A stretch of 64,000 nt of DNA from Clostridium cibarium (GCF_014836335.1 NZ_JACSRA010000003.1:124354-188353), one strand, 5' to 3'; positions 9,140-18,016 are shown, numbered from the stretch's first letter. Numbers and translations: made by a program. Notes: generated from the sequence alone by a model not told the origin.

Positions 9140-9925
9140 TTAGTTTACAGATTTATAACCATACTTTTTAAAAATTTTTTGCGCTTTATCTGTAAATAGA
9201 AAGTTTTCAAACTCTTTTGCTATATACTGATTCTTAGTTGTATTAATTATACCTACAGGATAGTTAATTGGAGAATGATATTCAGAAGGAATTTGTTCAA
9301 TGATCTTTACTGAATCATTACTTAATGCGTCGCTTAGATAGACAAATCCTACTTCTGCATTACTAGAAATTACCCAAGAAAGTACTTCTTTAACGTCTTT
9401 TGCAAATACCAGTTTAGGTTGCAATGAAGTTTTAATATTAAGTTTTGTAAAAACTTCATCAGCATATTTGCCAGCAGGTACACTGCTTGCTTCGCCAACA
9501 GCTATTTTCTTAACAATGTCACTAGTTAAGTCATTAATCCCTGTTATTTTAGAATCTTTTGGACCTACTAATACCAGTTCATTTTTAATTAAATCTTTAT
9601 CTGATGAATCTATTAATAAGCCTTTATCCTTTAATTGTTTCATCTGACTTTTACCAGCAGATATAAAGACATCACAAGGGGCGCCTTGTTCGATTTGTTG
9701 CTCTAGAGAGCCAGAAGCACCAAAATTAGTTACTAAAGTAACGTTAGGGTTTACCTCTTTAAAAGACTTTTCTAAATCAGCCATGGCTTCTTTTAAGCTA
9801 GCAGCAGCAGATATATTTAATTCAATTGAAGCACTGGCTGTAATTTTTTTATTACTACAGCTAATAGAGGAAAAAGGTAGTATAAGAATTATCAGTAAAG
9901 ATAGAAATTTAATTAATTTTTTCAT
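9140..9925 (-). CDS. modA: Molybdate-binding lipoprotein
   Basis: A 261-residue extracytoplasmic substrate-binding protein. The first 20 or so residues form a lipoprotein signal with lipobox SSISC, so Cys23 should be lipidated. The mature part begins with ISAAASLKEAMADLEKSF, the ModA start, followed by TNFGASGSLEQQIEQGAPCD, where molybdate-contacting Ser residues are expected. NELVLVGPKDSKI is also typical. It delivers molybdate to ModBC. Ribosome site ttaggaggg. The first mod gene, 15 bases behind the anfO-like gene. Confidence 0.93.
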   Translation of the reverse strand: MKKLIKFLSLLIILILPFSSISCSNKKITASASIELNISAAASLKEAMADLEKSFKEVNPNVTLVTNFGASGSLEQQIEQGAPCDVFISAGKSQMKQLKDKGLLIDSSDKDLIKNELVLVGPKDSKITGINDLTSDIVKKIAVGEASSVPAGKYADEVFTKLNIKTSLQPKLVFAKDVKEVLSWVISSNAEVGFVYLSDALSNDSVKIIEQIPSEYHSPINYPVGIINTTKNQYIAKEFENFLFTDKAQKIFKKYGYKSVN

Positions 9926-9940
9926 ATTATCCCTCCTAAA

Positions 9941-10555
9941 TTATATTTTTTTTAAAATCATTTCAAAATCCTGATCTGTAACTCTTTTTACATCAAAAGA
10001 TAAGTTGTTTTTATCACTATGACTTCTAAGCCAAGGTGGTACATGGCAACATCTAAGCTTAAGTGCATCAAAGGCTGTAGTTTCAATAAAAGGCAATAAG
10101 GCTTTTTTTGAAGAAAGTTCTGGGTTTTCAAGTTGGGCTTTAATTAAGTCTAAATAATATTCACCTTCTTTAATTTTTATAATTTTATTCTTATTCTCAT
10201 TGAACTTTAGTTCTTCTTCAGCTTCGTGTTTCATTTCCTGATTTAAAACCTCATCTAAAATTCCTTCAGCTTTACCAGGTAACTCCCAGATGCTAAAATC
10301 TTTTGAATAAAAAACGCTATAAGGAATACCATATCCTTTTTTGACAACAACAATTTTGCAGTCATCAAATTCATCAATTAATTTTAAATAACCATGACGT
10401 AAGGCTCTTATCCCTTTAACATCTTTCATATCTACATCTAGTTTTTTGTATATGATCCACATCTTTTCTTTTTTATGAAAAATCTTAAGTTTAGTTGCTT
10501 CTAAGAATGTTGCTATTTCATCTTTTGCATCAAGAAATACTGCTATTTTTTCCAT
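9941..10555 (-). CDS. AnfO-family nitrogenase-associated protein
   Basis: A 204-residue cytoplasmic protein. It opens IAVFLDAKDEIATFLEATKL and contains IRALRHGYLKLIDEFDDCKIV. The C-terminal part has RCCHVPPWLRSHSD, with paired cysteines and HVPPWL. These resemble the AnfO family known from Fe-only nitrogenase operons; I assign it from this pattern and from context, with moderate confidence. It is the first gene of a four-gene unit with modABC, next to the nif operon. No anfHDGK genes are in the window. Its role is unknown; a link to Mo availability is an inference from co-transcription. Ribosome site aaaggaggaa. Confidence 0.6.
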   Translation of the reverse strand: MEKIAVFLDAKDEIATFLEATKLKIFHKKEKMWIIYKKLDVDMKDVKGIRALRHGYLKLIDEFDDCKIVVVKKGYGIPYSVFYSKDFSIWELPGKAEGILDEVLNQEMKHEAEEELKFNENKNKIIKIKEGEYYLDLIKAQLENPELSSKKALLPFIETTAFDALKLRCCHVPPWLRSHSDKNNLSFDVKRVTDQDFEMILKKI

Positions 10556-10573
10556 GAGATTCCTCCTTTTTAA

Positions 10574-10606
10574 AACAAAAAAGACCCAGTGTTAAACTGC
10601 GTCTTT
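10574..10606 (-). promoter_or_regulatory. Terminator-like hairpin in the anfO-mod leader
   Basis: On the minus strand the leader holds aaagac-g-cagt-ttaac-actg-g-gtcttt followed by a T-run (10575-10580), about 20 bases before the anfO start. Arms 10601-10606 with 10580-10585, inner arms cagt/actg. No gene lies upstream on this strand, so it would act on its own operon as an attenuator. Confidence 0.55.
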
Positions 10607-10631
10607 GCATTTGAAATATTTAATTATTTCT

Positions 10632-10659
10632 AGTTTATCTCATATAATTGGTTTGTCAA
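10632..10659 (-). promoter_or_regulatory. Candidate promoter of anfO-modABC
   Basis: On the minus strand: TTGACA (10659-10654), 16-base spacer, TAAACT (10637-10632). The -35 is perfect and the -10 matches four of six. It predicts a leader of about 70 bases that contains the terminator-like hairpin. Confidence 0.5.
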
Positions 10660-10705
10660 GATATTTTTTCAAAATATTTCAAATTTTAATTTTTATAAAG
10701 TAAGA

Positions 10706-10761
10706 TTGACGTTATTGTTATTAACATTTATTCTTAATATTAAAATAACAAAAAATGTTAA
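10706..10761 (+). promoter_or_regulatory. Candidate promoter with inverted repeat
   Basis: TTGACG (10706-10711), 17-base spacer, TATTCT (10729-10734) upstream of the MORN-like gene. The 8-base inverted repeat ttaacatt (10721-10728) / aatgttaa (10754-10761) straddles the -10 and likely start region, which is a plausible operator position. Whether any protein binds it is unknown. Confidence 0.4.
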
Positions 10762-10778
10762 TAGAGAGGTGTTGTTAA

Positions 10779-11696
10779 ATGAGTACAATCAAGACAAAGT
10801 ACGGCTATTTAAATGGGGCAAGCATTACTGGAAGATATAATTCAGGGGAATATGAATGTTGTACCGTAAAAGAAAAAAGTAAAGTAAATATATTAGGGTA
10901 CACATTTATACCTTTGTATGAAGAGATGAAAGAAAGAAGAAAGGAGTTACCTGCAGTAAAGTTTTATAAAAGTGGAGATATAAAAACTATATCTTTAAAT
11001 GAGCAGGTACGCATAAATACTAGTGCAGGTGATTTTCCAGTTGAAAAGATAGTATTTTACGAGAGTGGTGAAATAAAAAGATTATTTCCTCTGGATGGAA
11101 GATTGTCTGCTTACTGGTCTGAAGAAGATGAGTATAAGTTAGCTACAAGAGATAGAGTACACACAGATATTGGTGATTTTTATTCAAAATTCATATCATT
11201 GCTTTTTTATAGATCAGGAAAAATTAAAAGTGTTACTTTATGGCCAAAGGAAAGAATAAAATATAAAATACAAAATAAATTTATAAATATAAGGATAGGG
11301 TTATCTTTCTATGAAAATGGACAAATCGAATCTTGTGAACCAGGAGTACCAATAGCTATAAAAACTCCAGTAGGAATAGTTGAAGCTTTTGATAAGAACG
11401 CCTTAGGAATTCATGGAGAGGATAATTCTTTGAAACTTAATGAAGATGGAAGTATTAAGTCAGTAATTACTAGTACGAATAAGATAGAAGTCAAAAATAA
11501 GGAGGGTGATAAAATAATATATTCTCCTAAAACCATAAAAAAGTATGTTGGCGATATTAATACGATAATACCAGTAAAGTTGGAGTTTTATAATAATTCA
11601 ATAAAAATAAATAATTATGAATATAAAATTAAAGAAAATTCCTTTGAAATTCTTTCATCATTAGGGAAGACATTAACCTTAAAGGGTGATTTGTAA
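10779..11696 (+). CDS. MORN-like repeat protein of unknown function
   Basis: A 305-residue protein that I do not recognise as a named family. It holds about five copies of a short motif of the form [FL]-Y-x-[SN]-G-x-I-[KE]: FYKSGDIKT, FYESGEIKR, FYRSGKIKS, FYENGQIES and LNEDGSIKS, spaced by 30-50 residues. This resembles MORN_2/YwqK-type beta-hairpin repeats. There is no signal peptide, membrane segment or catalytic motif. It lies between the divergent anfO-mod operon and the nif operon, in the same direction as nif, with its own candidate promoter. Ribosome site agagaggtg. A role in nitrogen fixation is only suggested by position. Confidence 0.75.
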   Translation: MSTIKTKYGYLNGASITGRYNSGEYECCTVKEKSKVNILGYTFIPLYEEMKERRKELPAVKFYKSGDIKTISLNEQVRINTSAGDFPVEKIVFYESGEIKRLFPLDGRLSAYWSEEDEYKLATRDRVHTDIGDFYSKFISLLFYRSGKIKSVTLWPKERIKYKIQNKFINIRIGLSFYENGQIESCEPGVPIAIKTPVGIVEAFDKNALGIHGEDNSLKLNEDGSIKSVITSTNKIEVKNKEGDKIIYSPKTIKKYVGDINTIIPVKLEFYNNSIKINNYEYKIKENSFEILSSLGKTLTLKGDL

Positions 11697-11780
11697 AAAG
11701 AATCCGTTTTCAATTTGTAAATTATTTTTAGAAAATGGGGGTAAATATTTTTATGATAAATATGCAATAAATGATATATT

Positions 11781-11817
11781 TTAACATTATTGTGTGATAT
11801 TATAAATACAATAAACT
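11781..11817 (+). promoter_or_regulatory. Candidate nif promoter region
   Basis: The element ttaacattattgtgtgat (11781-11798) runs into tataaataca (11801-11810) and taaact (11812-11817). No consensus pair fits well: TTAACA with TAAATA at 16 bases, or TTGTGT with TAAACT at 16 bases. No -24/-12 (sigma-54) GG...GC pair was seen. The element resembles 10721-10750 upstream of the MORN-like gene. Confidence 0.3.
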
Positions 11818-11833
11818 ATAAGTAAATAAAACT

Positions 11834-11898
11834 TGAAGAAGACAATGGGGTCTAAATCTTATCGACTAGTTAAGATTTGGGCCTTAATTTTTTCTTCA
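11834..11898 (+). promoter_or_regulatory. Hairpin 1 of the nifH leader, terminator-like
   Basis: A 13-bp stem (11849-11861 with 11871-11883, two G-U pairs) with a 9-base loop, followed by ttaatttttt (11884-11893). An outer pairing tgaagaa (11834-11840) with ttcttca (11892-11898) can enclose it and tie up part of the U-tract. It could terminate the MORN gene transcript, attenuate nif, or both. Confidence 0.65.
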
Positions 11899-11906
11899 TA
11901 TTAGAC

Positions 11907-11941
11907 AAAGGCGTCTTTCAAAAATAGGGAAAGGCGCCTTT
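11907..11941 (+). promoter_or_regulatory. Hairpin 2 of the nifH leader
   Basis: A 13-bp stem, aaaggcgtctttc (11907-11919) with gaaaggcgccttt (11929-11941), one G-U pair, 9-base loop aaaaatagg. Only a weak T-run follows, so it is not a classic terminator. It lies 23 bases after hairpin 1 and 88 bases before nifH. The rest of 11942-12029 shows no further structure apart from the nifH ribosome site. Confidence 0.6.
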
Positions 11942-12029
11942 CTGCTTTACTAATAATCAATATACTGCTTATAACTTCTTAAATAAATGAGAAGGTATAT
12001 AAATTTAAAAATAAAAGGAGGAAATGTAA

Positions 12030-12851
<822 letters not shown>

Positions 12852-12878
12852 TTAAAAATGTGAGGAGTGTGTGTTGAG

Positions 12879-13205
12879 ATGTATATGATTCGTGCAATAT
12901 TAAGACCTGAAAAAGTGAATATAGTACTTTCGGAATTATTAGATGCGGGTTTTCCAGAAGTAACAAAGATGAGTGTTTTTGGTAGAGGTAAGCAAAAGGG
13001 AATAAAGGTTGGAGATATTCATTATGATGAATTACCAAAAGAAATGTTGTTACTTGCAGTAAAAGATGAAGATAAGGATGATGTTATAAGAGTTATAATG
13101 AAAAATTCTAGAACTGGAGAAAAAGGTGCATTTGGAGATGGCAAGATTTTTGTCTCACCGATAGAAACTGCCTACACAGTAAGTAGTGGTAAAGAAGGAT
13201 TATAA
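12879..13205 (+). CDS. nifI1: PII-family nitrogenase regulator NifI1
   Basis: A PII-like protein of 108 residues, beginning MYMIRAILRPEKVN. NifI1 and NifI2 form a complex that inhibits dinitrogenase when fixed nitrogen is plentiful and is relieved by 2-oxoglutarate and ATP in archaea and clostridia-type systems. Seen: VFGRGKQKGIKVG before the T-loop and the PII C-terminal GDGKIFVSPIETAYTV. The GTG at 12867 is in frame but overlaps the ribosome site (gaggag, 12862-12867), so I take the ATG at 12879; ATG 12885 is also possible. Position between nifH and nifI2-nifD is diagnostic. Confidence 0.92.
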   Translation: MYMIRAILRPEKVNIVLSELLDAGFPEVTKMSVFGRGKQKGIKVGDIHYDELPKEMLLLAVKDEDKDDVIRVIMKNSRTGEKGAFGDGKIFVSPIETAYTVSSGKEGL

Positions 13206-13224
13206 AAAATAGGAGGAAAAGCTC

Positions 13225-13608
13225 ATGAAAGAAGTTATGTGTTTTATTCGTTTGAATAAAGTAAACAAAACTAAAGAATCTCTTGCAGAAGCTGGCTTTC
13301 CATCAATTACTTGTATGAAAGTTTTAGGAAGAGGCAAAAAATCTATTGATCAAGTTTATGTTCAAGGTTTTATAGATGCTGGTGAAGAAATACCTAGTCC
13401 TTATGCTGAAAATTTCACAGAAAGAGGAAGGTTAATTCCTAAGAGATTTATAACTCTTGTAGTAAATGATGATGAAGTTAAAACTGTAGTGGACACAATT
13501 ATGGATGTTAATTCTACTGGAACTCCCGGTGATGGAAAGATATTTATACTACCAATAAATGAAGTATATAGAGTAAGAGATGGTGAAAGCAATGAGAGTG
13601 CAATTTAA
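13225..13608 (+). CDS. nifI2: PII-family nitrogenase regulator NifI2
   Basis: A 127-residue PII-like partner of NifI1. It has a longer T-loop region than NifI1 (VYVQGFIDAGEEIPSPYAEN, about residues 48-67, leading to RGRLIPKRFITLVV) and ends with TPGDGKIFILPINEVYRVRDG. The extended T-loop insertion is characteristic of NifI2. Ribosome site ataggagga. The last codon is followed two bases later by the nifD ribosome-site region, so nifI2 and nifD are tightly linked. Confidence 0.93.
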   Translation: MKEVMCFIRLNKVNKTKESLAEAGFPSITCMKVLGRGKKSIDQVYVQGFIDAGEEIPSPYAENFTERGRLIPKRFITLVVNDDEVKTVVDTIMDVNSTGTPGDGKIFILPINEVYRVRDGESNESAI

Positions 13609-13625
13609 TTTTGGAGGTGATGCTA

Positions 13626-15212
13626 ATGAGTAAGGTAGATAGTGTTTTAGAAAACTATAGTGCTAAAGTTTATAAAAATAGAAAAAAACATATGTTAGAA
13701 CTTGTTGAAGATAAACAAGAAATTGGAGCTAACAGTAGAACTATGCCAGGGATGCTTACCCATAGAGGTTGTTGCTATGCTGGATGTAAAGGTGTTGTAC
13801 TTGGTCCTATAAAAGATGCGGCAATAATTACTCATGGACCTATAGGGTGTGGATATTATTCTTGGGGGACAAGAAGAAATAAGGCTATAGCTAAAGAAGA
13901 TGGAAAGAATTTTCTAGAATATTGTTTTTCAACTGATTTACAAGAAAGTGATATCGTATTTGGAGGAGAAAAAAAGCTAAAGCAAGCAATTAAAGAAGTT
14001 GTAGAGATATTTAATCCTAAAACAATATTTATATGTGCTACATGTCCAGTTGGTTTAATAGGTGATGATTTGCCAGCGGTTGCAGCAGAAGCTAAGAAGA
14101 TGTATGGAATTGAAGTTGTATCATTTGCCTGTGAAGGGTATAAAGGTGTTTCTCAATCAGCAGGACATCATATAGCAAATAATTCAATAATAAAAAATTT
14201 AATAGGAACAAGTGACTATGAACCTAAAAAACACTCTGTAAATATTCTTGGAGAATATAACATAGGTGGTGACGGTTTTGAAATCGGAAGAATTTTAAAA
14301 AGTATAGGCTATGAAGTTATATCAATCATGACTGGTGATGGTAGTGTAGATGATATAAGAAAAGCCCATACAGCTGATTTAAACCTAGTTCAATGTCACC
14401 GTTCGATTAATTATATCGCAGAAATGATGAACATTCAATATGGAACAAGTTGGATGAAAGTTAATTTTATAGGAGTTGATTCAACTATACAAACTCTAAG
14501 AGATATGGCAAAATTCTTTGACGATCCAGTACTAACAGCTAGAACTGAAGAGGTAATAGAAGAAGAACTTGAAAATATTAAAGATGATATTGCGGTATAT
14601 AGAGAAAAGTTAACTGGCAAAAAAGCAGCTTTATTTGTGGGAGGCTCAAGGTCTCATCATTATCAAATGTTATTAAAGGATTTCGGAGTAGAAACAGTAC
14701 TTGCAGCTTATGAATTTGCTCATAGAGATGACTATGAAGGTAGAGAAGTTATACCAACAATCATAGAAGATGCAGATTTAAAGAATATAGAAGTACTAGA
14801 AGTAGAAAAAATTGAAGACAAATTTAAGATAGTGAAGAGCCAAGAAGATATAGAAGAATTAAAGACACAACTTAAAGATTTAGAAGACTACCCTGGAATG
14901 ATGAGAGATATGAATAAAGGTTCTGTTGTAGTGGATGACTTAAATCACTATGAAACAGAGGAATTTATAAAGAAACTCAAACCAGATGTATTCTTCTCAG
15001 GTATAAAGGATAAGTTTGTGATCCAAAAGGGCGGGGTTTTATCTAGACAATTACATTCCTACGATTATAGTGGACCATATGCTGGATTTAGAGGAGCTGT
15101 TAACTTTGGTAGAGATTTAACTATGGGCTTATATACTCCAGCTTGGGGATTTACATGTCCACCATGGAAGAAAGAGCCTATATTAGAAGGAACTTTTGGA
15201 GGTGAGGAATAA
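13626..15212 (+). CDS. nifD: Nitrogenase MoFe protein alpha chain
   Basis: A 528-residue alpha subunit carrying FeMo-cofactor and sharing the P-cluster. P-cluster Cys are seen in THRGCCYAGCKG, GPIGCGYYSWGTRR and CATCPVGLIGDDL. The FeMo-co Cys is in LVQCHRSINYIAEMM (~256-270) and the cofactor His in LSRQLHSYDYSGPYAGFRG near the C-terminus. A segment of about 50 residues (VIPTIIEDADLKNIEVLEVE onward, ~375-440) is the insertion that makes clostridial NifD long. ATG 13626 fits ggaggtg at 13613-13619; in-frame TTG 13611 and ATG 13620 are less likely. The stop overlaps the nifK ATG by one base. Confidence 0.97.
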   Translation: MSKVDSVLENYSAKVYKNRKKHMLELVEDKQEIGANSRTMPGMLTHRGCCYAGCKGVVLGPIKDAAIITHGPIGCGYYSWGTRRNKAIAKEDGKNFLEYCFSTDLQESDIVFGGEKKLKQAIKEVVEIFNPKTIFICATCPVGLIGDDLPAVAAEAKKMYGIEVVSFACEGYKGVSQSAGHHIANNSIIKNLIGTSDYEPKKHSVNILGEYNIGGDGFEIGRILKSIGYEVISIMTGDGSVDDIRKAHTADLNLVQCHRSINYIAEMMNIQYGTSWMKVNFIGVDSTIQTLRDMAKFFDDPVLTARTEEVIEEELENIKDDIAVYREKLTGKKAALFVGGSRSHHYQMLLKDFGVETVLAAYEFAHRDDYEGREVIPTIIEDADLKNIEVLEVEKIEDKFKIVKSQEDIEELKTQLKDLEDYPGMMRDMNKGSVVVDDLNHYETEEFIKKLKPDVFFSGIKDKFVIQKGGVLSRQLHSYDYSGPYAGFRGAVNFGRDLTMGLYTPAWGFTCPPWKKEPILEGTFGGEE

Positions 15213-16576
15213 TGTTAGATTTAACACCACAAGAAATAAAAGAAAGAAAAGCGCTTAAAGTTAATCCAAGTAAGACATGTCAACCAGTTGGAGCGATGTA
15301 TGCAGCTCTTGGAGTTCATAATTGTATGCCACATAGTCATGGATCACAAGGATGTTGTTCATATCATAGAACTTTTTTAACAAGGCATTTTAAAGATCCA
15401 GCAATTGCTTCAACTTCAGCATTTAGTGAAGGTGCTTGTGTATTTGGTGGAGGAAGCAACTTAAAAACTGCTGCTAAAAATATATTTGATATATATGATC
15501 CAGATATTATTGCGGTACACACAACTTGTCTTTCAGAAACAATAGGTGATGATATTGGATCTATTATAGAAACAATAGATATACCAGAGGGGAAATATAT
15601 GGTTCATACCAATACTCCAAGTTATGTTGGCTCTCATATTACTGGATTTGCCAATATGGTAACTGGTTTTATAAGAGATTTATCTAAATCTACTGGTGTT
15701 TCAAATGGAAAGATGTGTGTAATACCTGGTTTTGTTAACCCTGGTGATATGAGAGAAATGAAAAGATTATTAAAACTTATGGGAGTAGCTTTTACAATGC
15801 TACCTGATACTAGTGGAGTAATAGATGCGCCAATGACTGGCAAATATGAACTATTCCCTAAGGGAGGAACAAAGATTGAAGATATCATAGCTCTTGGAGA
15901 CTGTGAAAAAACTTTAGCTCTTGGAAGTTTTGCATCAGAAGCTGGAGCAACTGAACTAGAGAATACTTATAAAGTTCCTTATAAGAAGTTATATATGCCA
16001 ATAGGTGTTGGATCTACTGATGATTTCATAATGGAATTAAGCAAATTTAGTAAAGAACAAGTGCCTTATGAAATAGAAGAGGAAAGAGGACAATTAGTTG
16101 ATATAATGGTTGATTCTCATCCTTATTACAGTGGAAAAACAGTAGCAATATATGGTGATCCAGATACGGTTATAGGATTAACTAAATTTGTGCTTGAGCT
16201 TGGAATGATCCCCAAGTATGTAATAACAGGTACTCCAGGAAATGCATTTGAAGTAGAAGTAAATTCATTATTTGAGCAATTTGGGGTAGAAGGCTGTATT
16301 TGTAAACAAGCAAGTGACTTATTTGAACTACATCAGTGGATTAAGAATGATAAAGTTGATCTACTTATTGGAGGAACTCATGGAAAATATATAGCTAGAG
16401 CTGAGGATATTCCTCTAGTAAGAGCTGGTTTCCCAATATTAGATAGATATGTGCATTCATATATGCCACTAGTAGGGTATAAAGGAGCAATGAGATTACT
16501 TGAGCTTATACTAAATGCTTTAATGGATAGACAAGATAGAGATTGTTCAGAAGAAAATATGGAGTTAGTAATGTAA
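15212..16576 (+). CDS. nifK: Nitrogenase MoFe protein beta chain
   Basis: A 454-residue beta subunit, about 50-60 residues shorter at the N-terminus than proteobacterial NifK, as in C. pasteurianum. It starts near the conserved VNPSKTCQPVGAMYAALG. P-cluster Cys occur there, in HGSQGCCSYHRTFLTRHF and in VHTTCLSETIGDDI. The ATG overlaps the nifD stop (taATG), so the subunits are coupled. A 12-bp hairpin follows before nifE. The long NifD and short NifK are the reciprocal feature of the clostridial enzyme. Confidence 0.97.
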   Translation: MLDLTPQEIKERKALKVNPSKTCQPVGAMYAALGVHNCMPHSHGSQGCCSYHRTFLTRHFKDPAIASTSAFSEGACVFGGGSNLKTAAKNIFDIYDPDIIAVHTTCLSETIGDDIGSIIETIDIPEGKYMVHTNTPSYVGSHITGFANMVTGFIRDLSKSTGVSNGKMCVIPGFVNPGDMREMKRLLKLMGVAFTMLPDTSGVIDAPMTGKYELFPKGGTKIEDIIALGDCEKTLALGSFASEAGATELENTYKVPYKKLYMPIGVGSTDDFIMELSKFSKEQVPYEIEEERGQLVDIMVDSHPYYSGKTVAIYGDPDTVIGLTKFVLELGMIPKYVITGTPGNAFEVEVNSLFEQFGVEGCICKQASDLFELHQWIKNDKVDLLIGGTHGKYIARAEDIPLVRAGFPILDRYVHSYMPLVGYKGAMRLLELILNALMDRQDRDCSEENMELVM

Positions 16577-16593
16577 CAATCATGGATAGACTT

Positions 16594-16627
16594 AACGAAG
16601 TTTCTAAGGATTTAAAGAAACTTCGTT
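16594..16627 (+). other. Intercistronic hairpin between nifK and nifE
   Basis: Perfect 12-bp inverted repeat, aacgaagtttct (16594-16605) with agaaacttcgtt (16616-16627), 10-base loop. It is not followed by a strong T-run, so it may act as an mRNA end-stabiliser or a leaky terminator that lowers nifEN-B relative to nifHDK. Confidence 0.7.
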
Positions 16628-16666
16628 GAAGTTTTATCTAATAAATAAATGAAAGGTGTGATTTAT

Positions 16667-18016
16667 TTGGGAGAAAAGGTATCAGGTGATTTGCTCAAAG
16701 AGAGAGAAGAATTTATTTTTTGCAAGAATGATAGTTGTAGTGGTGAAATGAAATGTGATAGTGATAGTTTATCAGGTGCAGTAAGTCAAAGAGCTTGTGT
16801 ATATTGTGGAGCAAGAGTTGTCCTAAATCCTATAACAGATGCTTATCACATCGTTCATGGTCCAATTGGATGTGCAAGTTATACATGGGATATAAGAGGG
16901 AGTCTTTCAAGTGGTGAAGAGCTTTATAGAAATAGTTTTTCAACTGACTTAAGTGAAGAGGACATAATATTTGGTGGAGAAAAGAAATTAACTTCCGCAA
17001 TAGAAGGCATTATGGAAAATCATAGTCCTAAAATAATATTTATATATGTAACTTGCATAGTAGGGGTTATAGGAGATGACGTTGAAGCAGTTTGTAGAAA
17101 AGCAGAAGAAAAATATGCTATTCCTGTTATACCTGTAAAAGCTCCAGGGTTTTCAGGTAATAAATCTAAGGGATATAAGGCTGCAGGTGATGCCTTAATG
17201 AACCTATTTAGAAGAAATATTTATCCAAAAGTTAATGGAGTAAATATACTTGGAGATTTTAATTTAGCTGGAGAAATGTGGATAATACAAGACTATTTAA
17301 AGAAAATAGGTGTTAATATAGTGTCTACGATAACAGGCGATGCCAGTTATGATAAGTTAAAAAGAGCAAGTAGCGCAAGCTTTAACATAGTTCAATGTGC
17401 AGGATCTATGACAGCTCTCGCTAAGAAAATGGAAGCTGAAATGGATATTCCATTTATTAAAATAAGTTTTGTTGGACTAGAGGATACTAAGAATTCTCTG
17501 CTTAAAATTGCAAGCCTTTTTGGAGATAGGAAAACTATAGAAAGAGCAAAAGATCTTATAAGTAAAGAAGAAGAGCGAATTATTCCTATACTGAACTCTT
17601 ACAAAGAAAATCTTAAAGGAAAAAAAGCTGCTATTTATGTAGGTGGAGGATTTAAAGCTATTTCATTAATAAAACAATTTAAAGAATTAGGAATGGATAC
17701 AGTTCTAGTTGGGACACAAACAGGTAAAAAAGATGATTATGAAGTAATAAATAATCTAGTTGATAACGGAACAGTGGTTTTAGATGATGCAAATCCAGCA
17801 GAACTAGAAAAGTTTATAAAAGAAAAAGGTGCCGATATATTAGCAGCAGGAGTAAAAGAGCGACCTCTTGCTTATAAGCTAGGTTTAGCTTTTTGTGATC
17901 ACAACCATGAGAGAAAACATCCTCTTGGAGGCTTTATAGGAGCAATAAATTTTGCAAAGGAAGTAAACGAATCAGTTAATAGTCCAGTTTGGAAGTATGT
18001 TAGGGAAGGAAGGTAG
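16667..18016 (+). CDS. nifE: FeMo-cofactor scaffold protein NifE
   Basis: A 449-residue NifD paralogue that forms the NifEN scaffold on which the FeMo-cofactor precursor matures. Cluster Cys are visible in AVSQRACVYCGARVVLNPI, HGPIGCASYTWDIRG and YVTCIVGVIGDDV. A residue pair near HNHERKHPLGGF stands at the cofactor-His region. I place the start at TTG 16667 because aaaggtg (16652-16658) sits correctly before it; ATG 16649 has no ribosome site. The stop lies five bases before the nifN-B ATG. Confidence 0.93.
   Translation: MGEKVSGDLLKEREEFIFCKNDSCSGEMKCDSDSLSGAVSQRACVYCGARVVLNPITDAYHIVHGPIGCASYTWDIRGSLSSGEELYRNSFSTDLSEEDIIFGGEKKLTSAIEGIMENHSPKIIFIYVTCIVGVIGDDVEAVCRKAEEKYAIPVIPVKAPGFSGNKSKGYKAAGDALMNLFRRNIYPKVNGVNILGDFNLAGEMWIIQDYLKKIGVNIVSTITGDASYDKLKRASSASFNIVQCAGSMTALAKKMEAEMDIPFIKISFVGLEDTKNSLLKIASLFGDRKTIERAKDLISKEEERIIPILNSYKENLKGKKAAIYVGGGFKAISLIKQFKELGMDTVLVGTQTGKKDDYEVINNLVDNGTVVLDDANPAELEKFIKEKGADILAAGVKERPLAYKLGLAFCDHNHERKHPLGGFIGAINFAKEVNESVNSPVWKYVREGR

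Noticed and set aside
11781..12029. Sigma-54 promoter or ANTAR dual-hexaloop motif before nifH
   Set aside because: No GG-N10-GC pair at -24/-12 was seen, and the hairpin loops are 9 bases and lack the A1/G4 hexaloop pattern.
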